The position numbers and the translations under genes were made by a program. Source: Pirellulales bacterium (GTDB lineage Bacteria > Planctomycetota > Planctomycetia > Pirellulales > PALSA-1355). From it: a DNA stretch of 64,000 nt. The stretch covers positions 186,001 through 250,000 of the forward strand of contig JALHMI010000010.1 of assembly GCA_022844125.1 (NCBI GenBank), written 5' to 3'. Shown one piece after another: positions 51,854-62,165 of the stretch (its first letter is position 1; every line of letters begins with the position of its first letter). Below the pieces are notes generated by a model. It saw nothing but the letters and a program-made list of their open reading frames with translations. It was not told the DNA's origin and ran no database searches.

Positions 51854-53995
51854 TCACTGAGCTATCACGCGGTACATCTCGCCGCGGTCGTCCGCTAGCA
51901 TGGGCAATCGCGTGAGCACACCGGCGGTGACGAGCGCGTCAAAGTTTGCCGGTTGGACAAAGTCGGTAATGCCATAATTGCCGGGTGAACGATAGCGCTC
52001 AATCTCGGGCCAGGCGACGTAAATGTGTGAGATGCCTCGGTCCGCGAGGGCCTGTCGAACTTCGGTAGGTGACTTGTCGCGGGCGAGCTGCTCGAAGATG
52101 GAATCGTCGAACACCGTGTTGTAGGTGGCGGGGACTTCGAGATCGAGAGGCTGCGCGTCGCCGACGAGCAAAACGCGATTGACCTCATTGGCATGCTCGT
52201 TTAGCCAGGCATGCCAGGGATCGACCCGCTTTATGGACTCCGCTCGAACCTGGTCAAGCGGCACGAGATAGCGACTGTCCGCGACAGGTCCGCCGGCGAT
52301 GAGCACAAAGTTGAACACAAGGCCGAAGGCCAGCAGCGCGGTCAGCCCGCGCCGCCAGATGTGGCTGGCATTCCAGGTGGCGCCGATACCGGCGAGCATA
52401 GCCGCCAGTGGCCAGATTGGCACCAGGAAGCGATCGATGCGGTGGGTCAGCAGCCACCAGGCAGCAAAGATATAAAGGAGCAGTCCGCCGAGAAGCAGGC
52501 TCAGGCGGCGGTGCGGCGGGACTTTCCACGCGAAGAATGCGAGCGGCACAACCAGCGGACTGAGCCACGCGCCGGCCACCGTTACGTCCCACGCGCGGCG
52601 GGCGAGGTCGGCCGGCTCGAAGTTCGGTGGCCGGTGGGCCTGTTGCCATTGCTGCTCCTTCGCCGGCGTGCGCGTTTCGCCGCCGAAGACCTGGTAGAGC
52701 AGGGGGTAGGTCGGGTTGCCTGTGAAGGCCGCGTTCTTGGCGAACCACAGGCCGCAGCCGATTGCGATCCCAAGCACGACAAACGCGAGCGGCTCGATTC
52801 CAGATTGCCAGCCGCCAGTTCGCTGACAGACGATCGCGACGAAGGCCACCAGTGGAATCGCGCAGTACACGACCGCGGGATACTTCGTCGCCACGGCGGC
52901 GCCGCCGAGCAGGCCCGCGGTGAGCAGCAGGCCGCGCGTCGTGGTTGGAAGCGAGGAAGCCGCGGGCGACTTCAATCCATCGCGCCAGATGAGGGCCACA
53001 TAGATGCTGGCCAGCAGGTAGCAGGCGAACGCCCCTTCGACGAGGCCGTGGATGGAGACGCTCGCCACCCAGGGGATCGAAAGATAAACCAGCGCCGCGA
53101 CGACGCCCGCCGCCGGCGATACAAAACGGCAGCCGAACGCATAAAGTAGCAGGGTGGTAAGCGGCGCGAAGAGCGCGATCACCGTCTTGCCCGCGAGCGC
53201 GCCGGTCCAGAAGTCGCCGCTCGCGACCATGCCGGCCAGCGCGAACATCTCCGTGCCTAGCGGCATGTTGGCATACACATTGTGCGGCAAGAACGTGATT
53301 CGTCCGGCCTGGTAAAACTCCTTGGGCGCTTGCAGATGATATTCGCGAACGTCGAAGTCCAGCGGTGGCAGCAGCGCCGAACCAATCATCGCCAGCGCGA
53401 ACGGCGCGAGCAGCCAGAGCCAACGCGGGCTCCAGCTCCAGGTTGTGGTGTCTCGCCTGGCAAAGTCCGGACCGAGCAGACACGAACCCGACTCACAGCC
53501 GCCCAGGCGGCGCATCGCAGCGGCGGCAATACACACGGCGATCCCCAGCAGTGCGAACAGATCCGCTCGCAGCAAGCCGACTAACCCCAGAATTAGCGTC
53601 GCCAGCGAAACGAGACTCAATCCGCAGACGACTGCCAGGAGTGTCATCTCCAGCTTCGTCAGCGCGCGGTCGACTCGCAACAATCGCAGCCAGAGCCAGC
53701 CGACCGACGCCGAGGCACTCAGGATGCCGAGCACGAAGAGCAGGATCCACCCGCGCTCGGCGAGCGACTGCCAGGCGGCCCCTGCAAACCAGCGGGTAAC
53801 AAAGTCGTCGGGGCGCAGCAGAGCGACCAGCAGCAGTTCGCCTCGGCGTGAGCCGCCCAGTTCGGCGATCGGCAGCGTTAAGAACAGTGCGAGGTAGCCG
53901 GCGACTCCCAATAGCGCAGCAATCGCCGCGACCGGCGTGCGTACCCGCGGCGTTGCGCCTGGCGGCTGCGGATGCTTGGTGGTCGGGTCTGCCAC
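51854..53995 (-). CDS. multi-TM glycosyltransferase-like membrane protein (GT39/PMT-like)
   Basis: LPPLDFDVREYHLQAPKEFYQAGRI, many TM segments, extracytoplasmic C-terminal domain. Confidence 0.75.
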   Translation of the reverse strand: MADPTTKHPQPPGATPRVRTPVAAIAALLGVAGYLALFLTLPIAELGGSRRGELLLVALLRPDDFVTRWFAGAAWQSLAERGWILLFVLGILSASASVGWLWLRLLRVDRALTKLEMTLLAVVCGLSLVSLATLILGLVGLLRADLFALLGIAVCIAAAAMRRLGGCESGSCLLGPDFARRDTTTWSWSPRWLWLLAPFALAMIGSALLPPLDFDVREYHLQAPKEFYQAGRITFLPHNVYANMPLGTEMFALAGMVASGDFWTGALAGKTVIALFAPLTTLLLYAFGCRFVSPAAGVVAALVYLSIPWVASVSIHGLVEGAFACYLLASIYVALIWRDGLKSPAASSLPTTTRGLLLTAGLLGGAAVATKYPAVVYCAIPLVAFVAIVCQRTGGWQSGIEPLAFVVLGIAIGCGLWFAKNAAFTGNPTYPLLYQVFGGETRTPAKEQQWQQAHRPPNFEPADLARRAWDVTVAGAWLSPLVVPLAFFAWKVPPHRRLSLLLGGLLLYIFAAWWLLTHRIDRFLVPIWPLAAMLAGIGATWNASHIWRRGLTALLAFGLVFNFVLIAGGPVADSRYLVPLDQVRAESIKRVDPWHAWLNEHANEVNRVLLVGDAQPLDLEVPATYNTVFDDSIFEQLARDKSPTEVRQALADRGISHIYVAWPEIERYRSPGNYGITDFVQPANFDALVTAGVLTRLPMLADDRGEMYRVIAQ

Positions 53996-54203
53996 GATGC
54001 GTGAATGTCCCCTGAAAGGCCGCGAAAAGCCGCCGCTGAGGGCTTCCCAAAGCGGCCGGTTTTCAAGCTATGTTTACCTAAGCTAGACTGACGGGACCTT
54101 CCGCCGTCGATTAGCCACGCCTGCGGCCTCGCTTCCCTCAGTGTATCTCGCACGGCTGTTGGCGTCCCACCCTGAAAAACCAACCCACCCCGCTCATTCA
54201 CCG

Positions 54204-55220
<1,017 letters not shown>

Positions 55221-55225
55221 ACCGC

Positions 55226-58200
55226 TCAAGGTTCCTGGCGAGCTTCCCAGACGGTTATGACCTCGCGTTCGAATCCGAACAACGCGTCGCCCTCCCGCGA
55301 AAATTGTAGTTCCCCTAAAAAATTTCCACCTGCCTCCTCGTCCCTGAGCTGCAGCAGCGTTTCCGATGTCTGGGTGTCCCAAATCCGGAGCACCTTTTCA
55401 TTACCGTCGGAAGCCAAATTGCGGCCGTCGGCGGAAACGGCGACTCGTTGGATGCCGGCTTTCCCACCGAGCATGCGCTTCAAAACGCGGCAACTCGGCA
55501 GCTCTCGGATGGTGATGCCTTCTCTGCCCTCGGCAACGACCATTCGCGAATCATCGCGGAACACCTGAAAATGCGTGTATTCCGCCCCTAAATCGGCATC
55601 TCCACCGAGGCGTTTCCCAGTGCCTGTTTCAAACACATCCAGAAATGGGCCACCGGAAACGACAATCTGCTGTCCACTCCAGTTGAATGTCATATGCGAA
55701 GGAGTTCCGCGATGGCTGATCTCCACGATGTCGCGGGCTGCAGGCCACGAGAGAATTTGGAGCTTGGAAGTTTCATCCAGGGCCACGGCAATTTTGCGGC
55801 CATCCGCGGACACGATCAGCTTCTGAATCGGATTGCCCAACGTCCGAACGGTCTTCACGGTATGGTCTACAAGATTGACAGACACTACAGCGCCCGATGC
55901 ATAGCCGACGATGAGCTCGCGATCGTTCGGAGAGAAGCCCAGGCCGCTAACCGGGTTCGACAACGGAACTGTTTCGAAGCGCACTTGTCCCGTGGTGCGG
56001 TCGATCAGGCTGATTCGCCCGTGCCTGTCTCCGCAGGCGATTGTGCTTTCGTCTTTGGACAAGGCCATGGCGTCGATCGTGGACTCGGCCTGGAAAAGTT
56101 TTCGTCCGGCATTGCCCATTGCCATGTCGCCTTGCGCCGGCAAAGGCCATTCAACGATGGTCCCGTCGCTGGCGGTCGTGACCGCCGCTCGGACATCCCT
56201 GCGGAACTGCACGTCAAAAACGCGCGAGGGTGTGACGATCTCTGCAACCCGAGACCAATCCGTGGTTCGGTAGACTAACACCGAGCTGCCGTAGACGGCG
56301 GCAAGGAGATCGAAGTCGGGCGAGACACGGATGGTTTTCGCATTCCCGCCTCTTCCTGCTCGCAGGTTAAGTGCCGTCTCTTCCGTTTTCTCAATGGTCT
56401 GCGCCTGCCAAGAACCGTCGAACACCAGCAATTCGCCGTTTGCACGTCCGACTACCAGTGAATTGTCAGTCGGCAGCGTGGCCACAGCGGAAACGGCCCT
56501 ATCCAGCCGGTAGGTTGCCGAAGGGATCGGCAGCGCGTCAAGGTCCCACGTGGCAAGCAACGTGTCACCGGCCGTAAGCAGCCGTCGGCCATCGGCCGAT
56601 ACGTCCGCCGCGTCTATTCCGAACTCGGGTACGAAAGTCTCTGCGAGACGCTCGCCGCGCTCGACATCCCACAGCTGGATGCATTGCTGCGCGTAGGTGA
56701 TGAGCCGCCGCGAGTCCGGCAGAAACTTGATGCCTTCCACGCCGTTGGGGCTGAGCGATCGGTCCAATGTGCCGTCCGGGTGGAACCTGGCAATTGCCAA
56801 GTTGCTGAAATCCGCGTCCGTTCCGCCGCACAGCACCTGGCCAGCGACCACGAACCGTCTGTCCTCCTGAAGCGCAACTGCATTCAGCTCCGAACCGACC
56901 CCGATTTGCCAGCACACTTGTCCGGCCGTGCCGAAGCCTTCGTCCCTTGAACCATCGACATTCAGCCGTGCCACCAAGGCACACCGATGCGGAGCGTCGC
57001 CGGCCGCTCCCACCGCGACTATTTTGCCGTCTGGTTGAAGTACCATGGCGCGGAACTCGCAACCTGACAATTCGCAGTCGAGCGACACGACACCTCGTTG
57101 GCCGAAGCTCTCGTCGATGGCGCCGTCCGAATTGACCCGCGCCGCAAAGGCGTATTTCCGATCGTCGCGGATGCTCTCCCCTACGACGACGATCTTGCCA
57201 TCCTGCTGAACGGCTACTGACTTGGCCCGATCGAAGCTCTCGGACACACGCCAGATCAGAGTTCCGTCCTGATCGAAGGATGTATCAAGGGTGCCATTCG
57301 AATTGCAACGAATCAGCAGTGTGTCGCCCGACGCGCTCGTATTCGCCGCCGCAGAGGTACATCCCACCGCAATGAGCTTGCCATCCGGCTGCAGCGCGAG
57401 CGCATGAATTGTGTCATCCCAAGTGCCGCTGTAGGCGATCAGCTTGCCGCCACTTCCAAACGACTCATCGAGCGATCCATCGGGTTGTAGCCGAACGAGA
57501 GCGGCATCCACACCAGAGGCCGTTTTCGTGTCGCCAGCGAGCAGGTACTTCCCATCCGGCTGCCGAATGGCGGCGAGTGCCTGTTCGGCAGTCGACCCGA
57601 GATCGATCTCGACTTCGCCACCGTTACCGAACTGCTGATCATGCGTTCCATCCGGTCGTAGTCTGACAATGGCGAAATCCTCATTGCGCGCCGCTCCCCC
57701 TCCCACGATCCTGCCGTCAGGCTCGACCAGCACGGCCATCAGGTTGTCAGGCTCCCCATGCTTCCACACAACCGCGTCGCCAACTTCGTTAAAACTCTTA
57801 TCAATCTGGCCGTCCGGCTTGTAGCGCGCCACGTACGCATCGAAATTCCCGCCGTGCCGATTGCCTTGCCCCGCCGTGACGATCATCCCGTTCGCCTGAA
57901 GCGCCACGGCGTGCCAACTGTCGAAGCGGCCGAAGAATTCCGTGGTAATGACACCGCCAATTGGCAGCTCGCGCCGCAAGCTCCAGTCGGTTGTATCCCA
58001 AATCCGCGTCAGGCCGTCTTCGCAAGCCGCTGCCAGCCACAGGCCATCGGGCGAGAAGGCCACCTCGTTCACTTCCGCTTTGCTACATGCGAGCAGATGC
58101 ATGGGTTCGACTGAGCCGCGCCGCCACACGCGGACAATCCCGTCAGCACAACCCGTGGCTATCAGTTCGCCGTCGGGCGAAAAGCTCAGCGAATAAACCG

Positions 58201-59665
58201 GCGCGAGATGCTTGGGCAGGAACGATTCTTGATGCGGCAATCTCCCCCATAGAAAGTGCCAGGCAAACTCCCTGATGTCTGGTCCATTCGTCGACTCGGC
58301 GTACGGCGCTAACAGGTCGCGGGCCAGTGCGACATTCGCTTGATCCATCGCCTCGTCCGCCCGCCGCATGTCCGAAGCGTAGAGCCGCATCGTGAGCTGT
58401 TCACGAGTTCGCTGCTCGGATTCAAGCGCGGCTGCAATCCGCACATTCGAATAACTCAAGAAGGCGACGCCAGAAAACATCGATAGCGCCACCACGCCCA
58501 CCAGCGCCGCCCAGGCCGGGTTGCGCCGGCACCACTTCACAAACCGCTCGGCCGGCGGCACCGGCCGAGCCACGATCGACTTGCCGGCCAGGTACCGTTC
58601 AAGGTCCTCGGCCAGTTCCCGCGCGCCGCGATATCGCTGCCCCGGAATTTTGTTCAAGCATTTCTGGACAATCACGGCCAGATCGCGCGGCACATCACGG
58701 CGAACGGCACTCAACGAGCGCGGCTCGTCTTCGAGAACCTGCCGGAGCGTCAGCCAATCGCTCTCCGAACTGAACGGCGGCGCGCCGGCGAGCAGCTCGT
58801 ACAGCACCACGCCCAGGCCATACACATCCGTCGCCGCGGTAATCTCCTTAACGCGTCCCGCCGCTTGTTCAGGCGACATGTACTTCAGCGTGCCCAGCAT
58901 CGCGCCTGTGCGCGTCAATTCCTGATCCTGCTCGCCAAGCTTGGCCAGGCCAAAGTCCATCAGCTTGGGTTCGAAGGGCAGCTCACGCGAGTCGCCATCG
59001 GCAACCGGCGCCAGCAGCACGTTGCTCGGCTTCACGTCGCGATGTAACACGCCGCGTTCGTGCGCATGCGTGAGCGCCTTGGAAAGAGCCAGCGCAATCT
59101 GAGCCGCCTGGCGCGGCGCCACCCGCCCCTCGTTTTCGCTGAGCCACCTGGCTAGCGTGGGACCTTCGTAGTAGGTCGAGGCAATGTACGGCACGATTCC
59201 ATCAATTCCCGCCTCTAGAATCGGAACGATGTTGGGATGATCGAGCCGCGCCGCGGCCTCGGCTTCTTGTTCAAAGCGCTTACGAAGTTCGGGCGAAGTC
59301 AGCACTTCGGGTCGAGGCACCTTCAGGGCCACGACGCGCCCTGTCGCCGGGTCGCGAGCACGCCAAACGATGCCGAAGCCGCCGCTGCCGAGCTCGTCGA
59401 GGATCTGAAAACGCCCATCGTGCCGGTTGTTGAGGTGCCCGTTCTGCCCAGCGAGTTCGGTCTCAGGTCGGCGCGGCTGACGCAGCGCGTGCAACAGGTC
59501 GAGACATCGCTTTTGGTTTTCAAGGTCCGGCAGCAATTCGGCGGGGAGAGGCTCGCCACCTGCCGCCTGGGCACTGGAGCCCGGCTCACATTCTCCCCGC
59601 TCGAGCCTTTCCTGATAGGCGGCCAATTCCTCGGCCAGCGCATTCTCGAAGCGATCGTCAATCAT
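55226..59665 (-). CDS. serine/threonine protein kinase with WD40 repeats and inserted delta-60 repeats
   Basis: Kinase: VLHRDVKPSNVLL, LMDFGLAK, GTLKYMSPEQ; TM; WD40 blades (VYSLSFSPDGELIATGCADGIVRVW); delta-60-type ALQPDGKxxxxG...RLxxDGxxDxSFGxxG repeats. Confidence 0.93.
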   Translation of the reverse strand: MIDDRFENALAEELAAYQERLERGECEPGSSAQAAGGEPLPAELLPDLENQKRCLDLLHALRQPRRPETELAGQNGHLNNRHDGRFQILDELGSGGFGIVWRARDPATGRVVALKVPRPEVLTSPELRKRFEQEAEAAARLDHPNIVPILEAGIDGIVPYIASTYYEGPTLARWLSENEGRVAPRQAAQIALALSKALTHAHERGVLHRDVKPSNVLLAPVADGDSRELPFEPKLMDFGLAKLGEQDQELTRTGAMLGTLKYMSPEQAAGRVKEITAATDVYGLGVVLYELLAGAPPFSSESDWLTLRQVLEDEPRSLSAVRRDVPRDLAVIVQKCLNKIPGQRYRGARELAEDLERYLAGKSIVARPVPPAERFVKWCRRNPAWAALVGVVALSMFSGVAFLSYSNVRIAAALESEQRTREQLTMRLYASDMRRADEAMDQANVALARDLLAPYAESTNGPDIREFAWHFLWGRLPHQESFLPKHLAPVYSLSFSPDGELIATGCADGIVRVWRRGSVEPMHLLACSKAEVNEVAFSPDGLWLAAACEDGLTRIWDTTDWSLRRELPIGGVITTEFFGRFDSWHAVALQANGMIVTAGQGNRHGGNFDAYVARYKPDGQIDKSFNEVGDAVVWKHGEPDNLMAVLVEPDGRIVGGGAARNEDFAIVRLRPDGTHDQQFGNGGEVEIDLGSTAEQALAAIRQPDGKYLLAGDTKTASGVDAALVRLQPDGSLDESFGSGGKLIAYSGTWDDTIHALALQPDGKLIAVGCTSAAANTSASGDTLLIRCNSNGTLDTSFDQDGTLIWRVSESFDRAKSVAVQQDGKIVVVGESIRDDRKYAFAARVNSDGAIDESFGQRGVVSLDCELSGCEFRAMVLQPDGKIVAVGAAGDAPHRCALVARLNVDGSRDEGFGTAGQVCWQIGVGSELNAVALQEDRRFVVAGQVLCGGTDADFSNLAIARFHPDGTLDRSLSPNGVEGIKFLPDSRRLITYAQQCIQLWDVERGERLAETFVPEFGIDAADVSADGRRLLTAGDTLLATWDLDALPIPSATYRLDRAVSAVATLPTDNSLVVGRANGELLVFDGSWQAQTIEKTEETALNLRAGRGGNAKTIRVSPDFDLLAAVYGSSVLVYRTTDWSRVAEIVTPSRVFDVQFRRDVRAAVTTASDGTIVEWPLPAQGDMAMGNAGRKLFQAESTIDAMALSKDESTIACGDRHGRISLIDRTTGQVRFETVPLSNPVSGLGFSPNDRELIVGYASGAVVSVNLVDHTVKTVRTLGNPIQKLIVSADGRKIAVALDETSKLQILSWPAARDIVEISHRGTPSHMTFNWSGQQIVVSGGPFLDVFETGTGKRLGGDADLGAEYTHFQVFRDDSRMVVAEGREGITIRELPSCRVLKRMLGGKAGIQRVAVSADGRNLASDGNEKVLRIWDTQTSETLLQLRDEEAGGNFLGELQFSREGDALFGFEREVITVWEARQEP

Positions 59666-60299
59666 GGCCGCGGCCTCGAACTAACTCGCGGGTCAGCCGC
59701 TCCACGGCCCGGGCCCATTGCTTGCGAGCGGCCTCGGCCGATTTATTGAGCTGACCACCGATCTCGCTGAAGGACAGGCCGCGCATGTTACGCAGGTCGA
59801 TCACTTGTCGTTCGGCATCGGAGAGCCTGCCGAGCGCGGTGCGCAAGGCGGTCGCGTCTTCCGTCGCGCGGCAGGCCTCGCTGGGAGACTGCTGCGGCGA
59901 GGGGGGCTCAACCGATAATCCTGAGCTCATCGCATCCAGCAGCGGCGAAACTTCCAGCGAATAGTCGCGGCGCTGGGCGCGATAGAACCGCGCCGTGTCA
60001 CGAAGATTGTTGACCAGAATTTGCCGCAGCCAGGCTCGCAGCTCCACGTCGGAGGTTCCCTTGAACTGCGGGAATGCGGACGCCGCCTGCATGAACGTTT
60101 CCTGCACGATGTCCGATGGCGCGCACTTCGGCGACAGCTCCGCATGCAATTGCTCGCTCGCCACTCTCAGCAAATAGTCGCGATAGTAGTCCAGCAGCTT
60201 CCCCAAATCCGCATACGATCCGTTGCGGGCAGACACGATCGAATGAGCGAAGGCCAGGGAGGAATTGCCGGGATCGCCGAAGGACTCTTGTTGCGCCAC
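59658..60299 (-). CDS. ECF-type RNA polymerase sigma factor
   Basis: Region 2 CAPSDIVQETFMQAASAFPQFKG; region 4 LSDAERQVIDLRNMRGLSFSEIGGQLNKSAEAARKQWARAVERL; overlaps the kinase start. Confidence 0.9.
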   Translation of the reverse strand: MAQQESFGDPGNSSLAFAHSIVSARNGSYADLGKLLDYYRDYLLRVASEQLHAELSPKCAPSDIVQETFMQAASAFPQFKGTSDVELRAWLRQILVNNLRDTARFYRAQRRDYSLEVSPLLDAMSSGLSVEPPSPQQSPSEACRATEDATALRTALGRLSDAERQVIDLRNMRGLSFSEIGGQLNKSAEAARKQWARAVERLTRELVRGRGHD

Positions 60300-60537
60300 G
60301 ACACCACCGAGGAGAATTACTTTGTTCCAGCGAAATTATCATTGCCTAACGCCAAAGCCACAAGCTGCGGGTGGCTGCGCGTCCGCAAGAAAATGGTTCG
60401 CCGACCGACAATTCGTATGACAATCCAGGAGTTTTTTGGTTTCGTCAGAAATCCGCGTCCGCTTTCTCGAAAATACCCGCCTATGTAAACTATCGATCGG
60501 CTGATCGCCTGCGCACACCCTAACAGCCGTTTCATGC

Positions 60538-60890
60538 ATGCCGCTCACCGCTCCACCTGGCGTCGAAGCCCAGATGCTGGTGCGTCGGCCCGTGGGGGAG
60601 GTCTATCGGGACTTCGTCGATCCTGCGTCAAGCAGCGGACACCCGACAGCCGAATTCTCATCGAATGGGACGATCCGCCATTGCCGGTCGAGTGGCAGTT
60701 TGAAGGCCGGCCAGACGGCACGAGTGTGGTCCGCGCTCAGAACTGGGAATTCCGCGGCACGGACGTTGAGGTCGTCAGGCAGGCTCTCGATTCGCAGGCG
60801 GATTCCACCTGGTGCTGGCGGGGCCCAAGGCCTGGCTTCGAGCACGGTATGGCCCTGAACCGTGTGGGCGACCACTTTCCTCCGAAGTTT
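60538..60890 (+). pseudogene. decayed SRPBCC/AHSA1-type gene
   Basis: MLVRRPVGEVYRDFVDP in one frame, SRILIEWDDPPLPVEWQFEGRPDGTSVVRAQNWEFRGTDVEVVRQALDS in a second, FHLVLAGPKAWL in a third, EHGMALNRVGDHFPP back in the second; central part of the domain missing. Confidence 0.7.
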
Positions 60891-60921
60891 TCCTCCCGAA
60901 GTTTCTGGGTAGAATGTCCTT

Positions 60922-61212
60922 ATGACCAAACGCAAGCGCAATGGCCGATCGACCCCCAAGCTGGGCGCAAAGAACAAGCTCGACGGCTCGACGTCGGGCG
61001 AGTTGATCAACGTCGAGCCGCCGGCCAGCGATGTGCCCGCGCTAGTGCAGGCCTCGAAGTTTACGGCGATCCGCCGCTCGACGCTGTTTTCGGCCGAATT
61101 CGAGGCCGTAATCGAGATCATTGCCCGTGATCGCGTGTACCGGGCCATGCTGGCCCGATTCGCCCGCCGGCTCCCCGCTCCCGAGGAAACTTCCTCCGAC
61201 CCGGCGGCCTAG
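60922..61212 (+). CDS. hypothetical protein
   Basis: 96-aa ORF beginning MTKRKRNGRSTPKLGAKNKLDG with a basic N-terminus and helical C-terminus. Confidence 0.45.
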   Translation: MTKRKRNGRSTPKLGAKNKLDGSTSGELINVEPPASDVPALVQASKFTAIRRSTLFSAEFEAVIEIIARDRVYRAMLARFARRLPAPEETSSDPAA

Positions 61213-61322
61213 TTTCGCTTGCTTGGTTCCGCCGCTTTCGCCGAACCTGGGCGAGCGAATGGCTGTCCTGTGTGGCGGAAGTGTCCGATCGCTGCATTCG
61301 CCGACCACGAGCGCAGGGTGCC

Positions 61323-61751
61323 ATGACTGACGATGAATTTCTGGCGGCGTTCGCAACGTGCTCGCTTCCTCAAGAAGCTTGGACGCACCGGGCCCACGTG
61401 CGCATGGCGTGGTTGTATCTGGCCCGACTGCCGCTCTCGGAGGCCCGTCGCGACGTGAGCGCGGGAATCCGGCGCTACAATGACATGCGAATCGGCAAGC
61501 CGCTGGCTTACCATGAGACGATTACGCAGGCCTTTTTGACGCTGATCGCGGCCCGCCGAGATTCTGCCGAATCGTTCGACGCGTTCTGCGCCCGGGAGGG
61601 GGATCTGCTGGACAGCAAGCTCGGCGCCCTGCTCGTGCACTATCAGCGTGAGACCCTGTTCTCCGACGCGGCTCGCGAGGCGTTCATCCCACCGGATCTG
61701 GCCCCGTTTCCCGGGATTTCCGCTCCGACCTGCCGGCAAGAGGAATGCTAA
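61323..61751 (+). CDS. conserved hypothetical protein
   Basis: MTDDEFLAAFATCSLPQEAWTHRAHVRMAWLYLARLPLSEARRDVSAGIRRYND; compact, well-formed ORF. Confidence 0.75.
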   Translation: MTDDEFLAAFATCSLPQEAWTHRAHVRMAWLYLARLPLSEARRDVSAGIRRYNDMRIGKPLAYHETITQAFLTLIAARRDSAESFDAFCAREGDLLDSKLGALLVHYQRETLFSDAAREAFIPPDLAPFPGISAPTCRQEEC

Positions 61752-61816
61752 GCTTTTGATGGCGGCAGACCTGTTTCCAACCGGATCGATGGGGAAGTCC
61801 CCGGCGGAGGTCCATC

Positions 61817-61987
61817 ATGGAAAAACTCAATCCACGAGAACGACAACTCCTCATCAAACGCGTCAAAGAGCTGAACTCCAAGATCCAGAACCCGCGGCTC
61901 TCAATCCAGCGCGTCGATGAATTGCACGCCGAACGGGCGCAGCTTCAGGCCCAGCTACTGGAAGACCGTGCGGCGAAAGACGGCTGA
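61817..61987 (+). CDS. 56-aa charged helical small protein
   Basis: MEKLNPRERQLLIKRVKELNSKIQNPRLSIQRVDELHAERAQLQAQLLEDRAAKDG; ATG 61817 to TGA 61987; below the ORF-track length cutoff. Confidence 0.5.
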   Translation: MEKLNPRERQLLIKRVKELNSKIQNPRLSIQRVDELHAERAQLQAQLLEDRAAKDG

Positions 61988-62165
61988 GGTACCGCGGCAA
62001 CTCGCGCACAAGCTTCGCCACACCGTGCGAGTTCGCACAGATTCTCGACAAGTCGGGCGTGCAGTCTCATGATGACTGCGGGCGCGAGCGATTGCTGAGC
62101 AAACGCTCCTTTCGGTTTGCCATCGATGCTGCGTGTCGCGATTCCAGGTCGAACAGGAGGTCGAA

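Noticed and set aside
49919-51898. 659-aa ORF on + strand opposite shc
   Set aside because: Antisense shadow of the squalene-hopene cyclase gene; Arg/His-rich low-information translation with no recognisable motif.
52254-53483. 409-aa minus-strand ORF overlapping the GT39-like gene in another frame
   Set aside because: Arg-rich alternate-frame ORF; the 51854-53995 frame has TM segments and family-like motifs.
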